Positions 24,128 to 35,200 of a stretch of 64,000 nt of DNA are shown here, piece after piece. The stretch lies in assembly GCF_024679245.1 (NCBI RefSeq), contig NC_090177.1, positions 22,758,450 to 22,822,449 on the forward strand. The letters are read 5' to 3'. Positions within the stretch are counted from its first letter, which is position 1. Each line of letters begins with the position of its first letter. The DNA is from Pseudorasbora parva (lineage: Eukaryota; Chordata; Actinopteri; Cypriniformes; Gobionidae). A program made the translations under genes and the position numbers. The notes under the pieces are model-generated. The model was not told the DNA's origin. It saw only the letters and a program-made list of their open reading frames with translations, and ran no database searches.

Positions 24128-26464
24128 GTAAGAACTTCTACCACACATTATTCTGTGCACGCACGCACGCACGCACGCACGCACACCAACACACACACAG
24201 ACACACACACACACACAATGAAACTGAACAGTAGTACTTTCTAAAAGGGTTTATTAATTCCCTTTAAATTTTATCAGACACGAGAGACCCTAAAATGAGA
24301 GAATACATAGTTATTTTCTGGAAATATTTTTGTTAGTTATATGTTAGTCAACTCTCATTCCTTTTCCGTCAATATCTGCTGATTAGTCACATCTAGTCAC
24401 ATGCAGTGCCTTGCCCAAGCCATTGGAATGGTTGTACGTGCGAATCGCATACACTCCGGCTGGGCAGTTTCTCAAATCTGCCCGGTGCCAGAATTAATGA
24501 ACCTGTTTCACTTTGAAGTGCAAGTAAAAATAGAGAAAACTCCAGGAACACCAGGTCACTTACACTGATCAAGTTGATGTGTTAGAAGCAGGAAAATGGG
24601 CATGTATAAGGATTTGAGCGAGTTTGACAAGGGCTAAATTGTGATGCTAGGGGCTAATTGATGCAAGTGGGGAACGAAGGCTGGCCAGTGTGGTCCGATC
24701 AAACAGACGAGCTACTGTAGCTCAGATTGCTCAAAAAGTTAATGCTGGTTCTGATAGAAAGGTGTCAGAATACACAGTGCGTTGTAGTTTGTTGCATATG
24801 GGGCTGCATTGACGCAGACCAGTCAGGGTGCCCATGCTAACCCCTGTTCACCACCAAAAGCGCCAACAGTGGGCACATGAGCATCAGAACTGGACCACGG
24901 AGGACTGGAAGAAGGTGGCCTGGTCTGAGGAATCATGTTTTCTTTTACATCACGTGGATGGCCAAATGCTTATGCGTCACTTACCTGGGGAACACATGGC
25001 ACCAGGATACACATTGGGAAAAAGACAAGCCGGTGGAGGCAGTGTGATGTTTTGGGCAATGTTCTGCAGGGAAACCTTGGGTCCTGCCATGTTACTTTGA
25101 CACATAACTTTTGACACCTACCTAAGCATTGTTGCAGACCATATACATTATTTTATGGAAACGGTATTCCCTGGTGGCTGTGGCTCTTTTAGCACGGTAA
25201 TGCACCCTGCCACAAAGCAAAACTGGCTTAGGTATGGTTTGAGGAGCATTACAACAATTTTGAGACGTTGACTTGGACTCCAAATTCCCAAGATCTCAAG
25301 CATCCGTGGGATGCCATGAACAAACAAGTCTGATCCATGAAGGCCTCACCTCACAACTTACAGGACTTAAAGGAGCTGCTGCTAACATCTTGGTGCCAGA
25401 TACCACAGCACACCTTCAAGGGTTTAGTGAAGTCCATGCCTCGTAAGGTCATAGCTTTGCAGATATTTTGGCAGCAAAATATTAGGAAGGTGATCATAAT
25501 GTTAGCCTAACTGGTGTAGGCTATATAATCATTTGTGATAAAGTAATTGATTATTGTTCAAAGTCAATTCACTGTCTGCCTGCCTACTGATATAAGGTTA
25601 CTCAACAATGATGCATTAAATTAATTTTAAAAAAGGAGTTTTTCACTGTTACTAAATATTTATATTTCAAATAAATGCTTTTATTTACTTTCTAGTCATT
25701 AAAGGGATCCTCATCCTGAAAAATATATCATGGTTTCCATTAAAAAAATATTAAGCTAACTGTTTTCAAAATATATTAAAATAGAATACATAATAATATT
25801 TAAAAGTATTACTGTTTATACTGTATATCTATGATCAAATAAGGAGACATTACAAGTTCTCACCAATCTTACCAAACTTTTAAACAGTTGGGTTTAAGAC
25901 AATTCTTTATTAAATACAATTGTTTGTTTATTTATGTTGTTGTTGTTGATAATTAAGTGATAAGCCTACTGCACTGTTGTTTTGAAATGTAATGCCTCTT
26001 TTCTAGGGTTGGATGCCCCATTTTTGCCTCTTAAACAGGCAGACATGTGCTTGGTTTGTATTGCTTTTGCCTCGTGGGTGCTGAAATCGACAGGTTCAGG
26101 AGCAGACACCTGGAAAGCTGGTAAGTATATTAGTATACTTGAGATAACTTGCTTTAATTCTCATCTTTGCTAAGGTTATGTGAGGCGTTACTTTAGTTGT
26201 TCAGTTGTGTTTTGACAGTTTTTACTCAGAATGTTATGCATTTTTTACGGAGGAAACATTATGTTGCATCACAACATAATGAGAAAAAAAAAGTTTAATA
26301 AAGAAATGCAATTCAAATTATACCATAATGACGCATATCTGCTTATTTATTGTTCAGCTCTTCTTGCGAACGTCAGTGCACTCTCTGCTATACGATATCT
26401 GCGCAGACACAAGAGGGAGGAGGTCTCTGGAAAAACTCCTTTGCGTCAGATAGAGCCAGCATAA
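20803..26464 (+). CDS. perm1: PGC-1/ERR-induced regulator in muscle 1 (complete coding region, 3 coding exons)
   Basis: Coding exons are 20803-24127, 26007-26120 and 26358-26464 (3546 nt, 1181 residues; human PERM1 is about 790). The start ATG has A at -3 and G at +4 and lies 7 nt inside an exon whose acceptor AG is at 20794-20795, so a non-coding exon must lie upstream. The protein opens MDDFEYSVHISDQDW and carries a basic cluster at 257-265 (possible nuclear localisation signal), a conserved block from F686 (FWNEMEKLTINDIL), acidic runs, and four aromatic motifs (Y893-F895, Y926-Y930, Y971-F975, Y1012-Y1016). It ends in a conserved, partly hydrophobic tail encoded by exons 2 and 3. In mammals PERM1 promotes mitochondrial biogenesis and oxidative genes in skeletal and heart muscle, and the C-terminal tail has been linked to mitochondrial outer-membrane localisation. 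Residues 270-680 are long and weakly conserved. Identification is firm from both termini and from the plekhn1/klhl17 neighbours. Confidence 0.95.
24159..24219. repeat. (CGCA)n(CA)n microsatellite
   Basis: Starts about 30 bp inside perm1 intron, directly after the splice donor. Confidence 0.9.
24460..25518 (+). mobile_element. Degenerate Tc1/mariner transposon in perm1 intron
   Basis: Transposase remnants read in the perm1 direction: a helix-turn-helix region (VRSNRRATVAQIAQKV-like at 24690), then a segment open at 24828-25100 (WTTEDWKKVAWSEES, GGSVMFWAMF) and later fragments to the tail. Stops and frameshifts break it, and about 100 bp of the N-terminal part is missing after 24645. The right end (ttaggaaggtgatcataatg, 25483-25518) is recognisable; the left inverted repeat is gone. 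Non-functional. Confidence 0.85.
26007..26120 (+). CDS. perm1: perm1 coding exon 2
   Basis: 114 nt, entered in phase 1 after acceptor ttctag and left at donor G|gtaagtat. It encodes the conserved segment containing PLKQADMCLVCIAFASWVLK and the following TWKAG, which resembles the C-terminal block of mammalian PERM1. Confidence 0.93.
26358..26464 (+). CDS. perm1: perm1 coding exon 3 (C-terminus)
   Basis: Acceptor tgttcag ends at 26357. The exon encodes LLANVSALSAIRYLRRHK and a short polar tail, stopping at TAA 26462-26464. The 'ALLANV..ISAIRYFRR'-type ending is characteristic of PERM1. Confidence 0.92.
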
Positions 26465-27205
26465 CTCCGTGGCTCAGCAATGGCCCCAGATCTGATTTCA
26501 GTCACATCACCTTTTTTCCATGTAATCCAAAAGGGTGATGTTGAATGTCAAATGTGCATGCAGGACATTTTCCATCATTCTCAGTACATAATATTATGAT
26601 TAAAACCTTTACTGCTGATTAACTCAGTCTCAGTTGATAAGCTTACATAATAGATGACTGTGACTTCAGACCAGTGACAGTAGTGTTTCTAATATGCATA
26701 TTTAGTGTATGAACATTTCAATAATCTGCAAATCCATTATTATTATTATAATGATTATTATTATATTAAATAGGTTGATTGTTAATGAAATGACCAAAGC
26801 CCTTTTTCAGAGATATTGTGGATTTACTGTTCGCAGTGAATGCTGTTGTGCGTTGTGAGGAGAGCAGTGGTACGTTGATTCATATTTGATATTGCGATGC
26901 CTATGGAAATGTTATGTTGAAGATGGACATGTGGTACCTGTGGAAAGTTTTGAATGGAATAGCGAATGTCTAACAGTGCAGTTAATATATATTGTGATAC
27001 TACTGAGGTACTGGAATTTTGCTGGGCCAAATCATTTTGGTGTATTTATAGACCATATAAACATTAAATCATATGCCCATGTGATGACGTCACTTTGTTT
27101 TGGTTTGTTCAAATGTCATTCATATGGTGCTCCCCATTTGTGGAAATGTAGGAAATGTGATTTATGTATGTTGTACCTAAAATAAATATGTTTATTTGAA
27201 AGCAT
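26465..27205 (+). other. perm1: perm1 3' UTR (predicted)
   Basis: Follows the stop codon. The first convincing poly(A) signal is AATAAA at 27181-27186, with T-rich sequence downstream (tttatttg from about 27191), giving a 3' UTR of roughly 0.74 kb. The exact cleavage site is inferred. Confidence 0.6.
27181..27186 (+). terminator. perm1: poly(A) signal of perm1
   Basis: Canonical AATAAA about 720 nt after the perm1 stop codon, followed by T-rich sequence. Confidence 0.6.
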
Positions 27206-27306
27206 TTTTATTTGTCATGACACTTGCATCTTAATACCATAGTAATACTTATGTTGACCACAAGAGGGAAATGTACAACCATTTGTTTAACATTAATTTG
27301 TTTTTG

Positions 27307-27309
<3 letters not shown>

Positions 27310-27347
<38 letters not shown>
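27310..27347. repeat. (GTT)n microsatellite
   Basis: About a dozen uninterrupted GTT units between the 3' ends of perm1 and plekhn1. Confidence 0.95.
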
Positions 27348-27457
27348 TGTGAGAAAAGGAAATGTCTTTAAATAGTTCTAGAGAAAGTTTAGAAATGCTG
27401 AAATTTGATAGATCCCATTGTTTAGGTGCTACATTTAGGTAGCACTTCTAAATGTTA

Positions 27458-27471
27458 CCAGCAGATGGCAC
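27458..27471 (+). promoter_or_regulatory. CTCF-type motif between convergent genes
   Basis: CCAGCAGATGGCAC fully matches the CTCF core. It lies in the gap between the perm1 poly(A) signal (27181) and the plekhn1 poly(A) signals (27665 or 27768). Confidence 0.45.
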
Positions 27472-27659
27472 CAGAACCATGAGGTAAAGCTCACTAAATT
27501 CCCTTTCTATAGTCTCTGAGGTCACAACATGACGGACCGGTGCTGCTTGACATTCATAATTCAAATTCATAATTTCCAGTAAGTTTTCAACGCTTGTCAC
27601 CATTTAACTATTTTAAATTAAACTAACTACACAACATGACAGTAAAGGAGTTCAAAGAA

Positions 27660-28329
27660 CTTATTTTATTTTTAAAAATACATTTTAAATCACTCAAAAA
27701 TGTACAAAATAAACCGTACCTTCATATTTAAAGTTTCCTAAAGTGTTACAGCTGTGTTTTATCACTGTTTATTTGTCAACAGTAAATATAGTACAAAACT
27801 TTTTCTTTAAAAGAATAACTTTGACCTCCACACAACAAATAGATCTTTCGAACAGATAATAGAATGCCACAATGAAAGTATAAATATAATATAATAATAA
27901 TAATAATAATAAAACTTAAATAAAAAAAGAATATATTTACATTTGGTATGTATTAAAAAAAATCTCCATATACCAATATTTCCAGTTGTTCATATGACTC
28001 AAAAATGACACAAACTGAACTAAATGCAAAAATATATATATACATTAACACTACCTTTGAAAAAAAAAGTTGTTTTTTTATATTCATATATACATAAAGG
28101 CATCAGACTCATTCGTACCGAATACAAATAGCAGTGTGAAACCATCACCACAGAATTAAAGGATATTAAATGTGCAAAATATGTCATAGAGCCAATGAAT
28201 AAACAAACTGTGAATATCCTGATACTGGGCATGCCGGCCCCTGGTAAAGACATGCCCATTGTGCATGTGTGGCTTTGATTAGTCTGCTATGTGTGCAAGT
28301 CCGGACGGGCATAAGCTCATTGTTCTCTT
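27660..28329 (-). other. plekhn1: plekhn1 3' UTR (predicted)
   Basis: AT-rich, no coding potential. Two AATAAA signals on the minus strand (27773-27768 and 27670-27665) would give UTRs of about 0.56 or 0.66 kb. Which one is used is not decidable here. Confidence 0.5.
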
Positions 28330-28511
28330 TTATGACCATCTCTGCTGTGTTGTCATAGCACCCAGGCCTTGAGCTCCAAAGTAAGCCAGTGTCCGGTGTG
28401 GTGAAGTTCCAGGCAGGGGCTGAATCATCCTATTATCCCGGTCAAACTCCCATATGTTGTCATAGTCCATTTCCTGGTCATCTGGTTCCACTGGCTGTAG
28501 GTAAGAGTCAT
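28330..28511 (-). CDS. plekhn1: plekhn1 exon 16 (C-terminus)
   Basis: Enters in phase 1 after ctcacag and stops at TAA (28332-28330). Encodes the conserved EMDYDNIWEFDRD tail and a less conserved end. Confidence 0.92.
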
Positions 28512-29229
28512 CTGTGAGAAGGGGGAAACAAATTTTAAATGCTTAAAATATTTGATTGAATATTTTTTACTAAATGTTACAGAGTTTCCACAATTCGTAA
28601 TATTATATATAATTGCACTTATAAACCGCAATTTCTTGACAATAACATAATTTAGAACAGAGCATGAGCATACCTAGAAAAGCAGCCATACATTAGAAAT
28701 ATGCAAGATGTTTCCATTAATTTTTTATTTTATTTTATATCACAAATTTTAGTCAGCATAAAACAAAGTTTTCTTCCCTACTGTGACATATATCTAAGTA
28801 AAAAAATGGATTCTTGAACAAGAAACAAATGTAAGACCGGGCTTGATTTAATTCATGGTCAATTGATTGGATCATTGCAGTTTGCAATCGCTGTGATCTC
28901 AAGTTTGCGCCAGAGTCATCAGAGAAGGTATGTCATTGCAATATGTAAAAATTTAGTATTTAAATCAAAATCCATGTGCCAAGCCAAGGTTTAGAAGTCA
29001 GTAAACTGAGCCACCTAAATACTTCATGCCCTAATTTAAGATCTTACATGTCGTTTGTTATGTTCTTTTCACAGAGAGGCTGTGAGATGTCTTGCAAGAT
29101 CTCCCACTTGTGAGCTTTAAATCACTCTTGGTGGTAATTCTGTCCTTTCGCTGGTCTTTCTTTCATGTGCCACCTGCAGTGCTGTCATTTAAAATACCCT
29201 GGGCCTGAGCCATATCACACACACACACA

Positions 29230-29273
<44 letters not shown>

Positions 29274-32200
29274 ATGGAAAAGGTCATTCTAAAACCTGTA
29301 TGCACGTGTCACCATTAATTATTTCTCCTTAACCCTGACAAATGAGACTGTATATGGTGTGGTCTAATGAAACAATTCAATGAAACAATTAAACAAAATT
29401 AATTTTGATTATTTTAACCAGTCTATAAAACACACCTAGGTCAACATTTCACACGCTAAACAAAACTTGTTGTCACAAAACTGGTCATGCATTGCTGTGC
29501 ATATTTTGCATATCTAGTATATCCGTATGTACATCCGTGAAACGTGCCTAGTTGCACTATTGTTGTACTGTAACTGCCTCCTAAGTTTTGCATGCCAAAA
29601 ATTCTTACCTGGTGAGTAACCGTAAGATATCTGCTGTGCCTCCATGACAGTGTGACCTGAGAAACCTCTCTGTAAAAGATCGAAGAACAGGAGATCATTT
29701 TTTCATGCCATTTTGAAGCTACAAAAATGTACAACGATATTTCTGCATTTTCTATTGAAAAGTTTGAGTTCAGTAAGATAAAAAAATAAAATAAAAATTA
29801 ATACTTTTATTCAGAAAAGGAAACAAAATTGACAAAAAGTGATAGTTAAGACACTTCGTCCCCTAAGAATGATATGGTTCTATCTGACATTTTTGTCCAA
29901 ATTTAGTTATTTACATATTTTTATTCTGTACATGTTGGAACTTTTTATTTAGAAAATAAAAAGGTTCTCTCTACACAGTCGAACGGAATGCAAAAAGCTC
30001 AATATCTCAAAACCGGTCAGAATGCACATAGAACCTTATAATTCCAAAGTGGTGCTGAATAATATTACAAAATATTTATATTTCAAATAAATGCGGTTCT
30101 TTTTAACTTTCTATCATAATTATCAAAGAATCCTGTATCATTGTGTGATAGTTTCCACACAAACATTAAGCAGAACAATTGTTTTTAACATTGATAATAA
30201 TGAGAAAGTTTTTTTTTGCCACCAAATCTGCATATTACAATGATTTCTTAAAGGGTTAATTCACCCAAAGATGAAAATCCTGTCATTAATTACTCACCCT
30301 CATGCCGTTCCACACCCGTAACATCTCCATTAATCTTCAGAACACAAATGAAGATATTTTTGTTGAAATCCGATGGCTCAGACAGGCCTTCATTGACACC
30401 AATGTCATTTCCTCTCTCAAGACCCATAAAAGGCACTAAAGACGTCGTTACAAAGCGTTACAAAAACTCATAACTCATAACTTCATAAATTATTGTAGAG
30501 CCACTGTAGTGAGATGGACTTTGTAACGACATCTTTAGTGTCTTTTATGGGTCTTGAGAGAGGAAATGACATTGGTGTCAATGAAGGCCTTTCTGAGCCA
30601 TCGGATTTTAACAAAAATATCTTCATTTGTGTTCTGAAGTTGATCAAAGTTCTCACGAGTGTCGAATGATATGAGGGGGAGTAATTAATGACAGTGTTTT
30701 AATTTTTGGGTGAACTAAACCTTTGAGTGATTTTATGTGACATTGCAGACTGGACTCATTAAAAAAAAAAAAGCCAGCTGTCCCATTACCTGAGAGATGT
30801 GGTTGTGTTGTGGCTGTCGGTTTGGAGTGGGCAGTATCTTCAGTCTGGATACGGCCTGGGCTCGCAGCTCATCAGACCACTGGCTGCTGACCACCTCAGG
30901 CTCCAGGCCATGCCTGTTTTTCCGCCCAAGAGGAGGAGTGCACAACCGGAAGGAGGGAGGAAGGAGAGGAGGGTATGACTGCTCAATGGAGCCCCGAGAA
31001 GAGTGCTGTAAAGTAGAAAAAACATGCACTTTATGAGATTTAGAAGATACACTCTATAAAAAAAGCTGTGCTATATAGTACTAAAAGTGGTTCTTTGGCT
31101 TGTCATCATAGGGGAACCACTTTAAGTGTTGTATAGCACTAAATCTTGGTGATTCAGCAGTTCTTCACCAGTTCTTTGGGATAACAGGCACTATATAGCA
31201 CTGTTGCGATATACAGAATCTGTTAAGCCCCTGTATGGTTCTTCAGCGGTTTTTCAGTGGTTCAGTGGGGTGGTAAAGGTGCTATATAGCACCACTGGTT
31301 CTTTACACGCAAAAGAACTACTGTTGGTGCTGTTTAGCACCATTATTGAGGAAGAAATAAAATGCGATATGGCACCGCTTTGGTTCTACATAGCACAATT
31401 TGACAAAGGTGCTGTAGAGCACCTTTAAAGATATATTGCTATTTGGCACCAAAAGTGGTTCCCCTATGATTACAAGCCAAGAATCACTTTTAGTGCCAAA
31501 TAGCACCAAATAGCAATAGCAATACCAAGAGTGTAGCTTGGTGAATTAACCCTCATGTAGTCAGCTGATTAAAGGATTTAGACCTAAACCTGTGTTGCAA
31601 AAACCAGACAAGTGTAAACCTGCATTCCATGTAGAAATATTGTCTCAAAATGTGCTTGTTACGAAGGATAACACTTTGTCTTGTTCGCTCAGCAGCCTTT
31701 TCCATTATGCATCTGAATGGATCAATTAGTAATGTAGGCTATGGGGACTTTCCGTGGCTTTAGCTCGTCAAATCAGCGGCACTGGGTGTTTGGTCACCGA
31801 AGGCAGCGGTGTCGAGTGAGAGAGCGGATCTGATAACCTGACCCACTTACCGACGCTTGTGCAGAGCTCTCCTCCAGAGGGTACATACTGGGGGTGCTGG
31901 GGTCATCATAAAGGGGCGAGAGAGGTTTGCGATGGGAGATCAAGTCCGAGTGGCGGTGAGGAACTAAGAGCTGGTGTTTGACCTTTGTCTGTGGCGTGCT
32001 CCAGCTGTTTGACTGAACAAAGACAAACGAGAAGGTTATGCATGTTTTTATGCATTCCCTTTTCTGAAATTGTCATTGGCAATGCAAATGTCACTCATCT
32101 TTAAAGAACAAAAAATAGAACTAAGCATTAAGCTGGGCATCTGGTAGGGCATATTATGTTACCTTGACTAGTGGTGCTTTCTCGATTCGTTGAACAGGGT

Positions 32201-35200
32201 TGTTGCAGTGCACAGAACTGTATGGCATGTTGTAAACTGGTGACATGGGCCCTTCAGAGGCAAGATAGGATGACGGCGGCGGGGAGGAGTAGTGGAGAGA
32301 AACGGGGTGGTGGTCGGGGACGGGTCTGACACGAGAGGAGAAGCTGCTGCTCCTGCTTCCCCTGCTGCCCAGATGAGCAGAGTACTGTGTGTCTGAGGAG
32401 GTCGGCCTGCTGGAAATGAACTGTACCAACACACACAACACAAAAACTGATTAACTGCACTGTATTCACGTTCATTTATCAGATTTAGATTCTGTTGATG
32501 TCCCTGATGCCATGCAGGCTATTGGATAGCGTTAACCAATAACCAAATCATGATTATCAAATTTGCTTAGAGTCTGCCTCTGTTCTGGCATCCTTTACAA
32601 AAAATAAGTATACTTCAAGCTAATTTTATTTAGAATATTTAAGTAAATATACTTTATAAAGTAAGTATAACAATATCAATATACTATAGCCTATAGTTGT
32701 ATGTGTACTATTTTAATACTACACTTTTTAGTGTATAAAAGTATACTTTGAAGTATACTTTCACTGTAACAGTAGTCAACTTTGAGTACACACCTAGTTT
32801 ACATCTACGATTTTGTTATATATAAGTATACTTATAGGTATACTGACAGTTTACCAGTTGAATAATTGTACCACATTTTTTTTGTTTTTGAAAATACACT
32901 TTGAAGTATACTCTCAGAAAACTACTGGTTTAGTAGTTTTATACTGTGAACTTTAGGTGTACTTAAAGCTGCAGTCCCTAACTGTTTGCGCTCTAGCGGT
33001 TAACAAACAGAACTGCATGCATTTTGCAGAAGAACATTGCAGCCAAAGCTACTTCTCTCTGTTTATGTCTATGTCGAGTCACCCAGGGACTGTGCTGCAG
33101 CGGTTCCTACCAATCCGGTCTGAAATAGTCCCAATATAAACACTTATTATAAGAGTACCATAATGATTCAGGTTAATGAAAAAACACAGTTTGGAAAATG
33201 GATTCATGTTGTACATTCTCATTATATATATTTTTGTGTAAATCTTGAACACACAAAAAAAGTTACCGACATCAGCTTTAACATCATACTTATAGTTTAT
33301 TTATATATTATTTTTGCACTGCACTATTACTATTTTCATATTACTATGTTCCTATTTAGGTATTGACTTCAAATATTCCTTTAACTATACTTTAAGTAGA
33401 TTTAAATCTAATTACTATTTTAACACTACCAGTGAACAAAAAAAAATTAAAAATAAATTACATATTCAGAATTAGGAACATAACTGTTAATCAAGTCTTT
33501 TCTTAAATTGTTTCTTGAATATCCTGTTTCAATCAGAAATATGTTACATTATAGAAGTAAAATGTGTTGTGAATGGCAGTTCATGTTGACTTAAAATTAC
33601 ACAATTATAAACAGATGCAATTTATGAAGGATTAAATCTCACATTTTAACATATTAAGAGTTGAAAATTGGAATAAATAGAATAAAGAATGTAGGTCTAA
33701 TATGGATGTATTTTGAGGACACTAGGTCAATTAGTGTTCACTAATCTACTATAGTCTTGTAGGCTGTAACCGAAAGGAAATGAATTGCACACAAGTTAAT
33801 TATTAACAGTCCAGCAGAAACACTGCAGATATTTTTGCACAACCACATGTGCTGCTCCTCCAAAATAAACATGCAAGTCATTCTGATGATTAATGCCACA
33901 TATTTTAAATCTGTAACACCGCCTACTCCAGATTTAACATTAAAAAGCAAACTGTGTCAAATTCTAAGAGAAATGAATCCAGAAAACTAGTCCCCTATAA
34001 CACATTGCAGCTGGACAAATATCATGTTCACAACTTGATGTTAATGAGTTTGGTCTGTTGGGATAGACACTTACGCAGAGAGGCTCAGTGTAACCGGGCG
34101 ACACAGGGTTGTCATTGGCACTTGGCAGCTGGAGCTCACGGGATCTGCGTTTGTCCTGAGACTGCCTTAGTGGGTCAGTAACTCCGTGGCTGCTGCTGCC
34201 GCTCCACCTGTCAAACTCCAGAGCCTGAGAATAACAGAGAAAGTGAATATCTCACAGAATTTACACGCAATATCTAAGATATTCAACACCGTGTCCAAGA
34301 TGGCTTACCAATCAAGCAATCGCTCACCTGTTTCTGTGTTGGAGTGTAAATGATGTCATACACAGGGGGAGGAGGGCTGAGGATGGGGACGTCAGCACTT
34401 TTGAAAAACTGGATCCAGTCATGGAACTCGCTCTTGTCCAGACAAGACACGATGATGGGGTTTATCAACTTCCCTAACAATGAAACCCACAAGTGTTAGA
34501 GTTAGATATTCATCAGATTCTGTGCAGAAACAGTGCACAGAGTGTACACTCATCTTTATGGCACATATTAGATCTGTGCCAAGTACAATAACATCCGGCA
34601 ATTGAAGAACTGACTTATAACTCACCCTCAATCATAAACGTGTTAGGTTTGATGTCCTGACAGGGAGTTGTAACTGTGATCATGTTGAGAGGAAGTTTGC
34701 CCTGCAATTGCAAAAACATGTACGATTATTTCCAGAGTGCATCACTACATTATTTATTGCTTTATTCATTTGTGCAAATGAAATTTACAAGATACCTTGT
34801 AAAAGAGGCCATCACTCTCTTCTGACAGAATTATGAGATAGTTGGGGTACAACACCAGCAGACGGTCATACTGCTCCTTGTGAGGCAAACAGAAATTTAA
34901 TCACAAAGGTTAATTTACACGACAGTTCAGCAGACAAGAAGCTAATATTGAGTAACTTATTTTGGACACATTAATGCAAATACTTTTCTATTATTGCAAA
35001 ACCGACAAAAACATTTCCAGAGCCTGTTGTGCTTGTTTTTCCTTTTTGTTTTATTCCTAAATGAATCAGTGTTTTTAAACGAATCGGTTGAAAGGATGAT
35101 GAACTGACTCACTCGTGAACTTGATTCATAAGTGAATGTGTGTTTTTTGAACCCTATATGATTTTAACGAATCTATTGATTTTTTTAGGCTATCATTAAA

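Noticed and set aside
20707..24234. One uninterrupted 1175-codon frame as the whole perm1 protein
   Set aside because: The first 32 codons lie in an intron (acceptor at 20795) and the last 35 are read-through of a donor into a microsatellite. Two further exons give the conserved C-terminus in phase.
24828..25100. A functional transposase gene
   Set aside because: Only an internal segment of a Tc1 transposase; stops, frameshifts and a deletion flank it.
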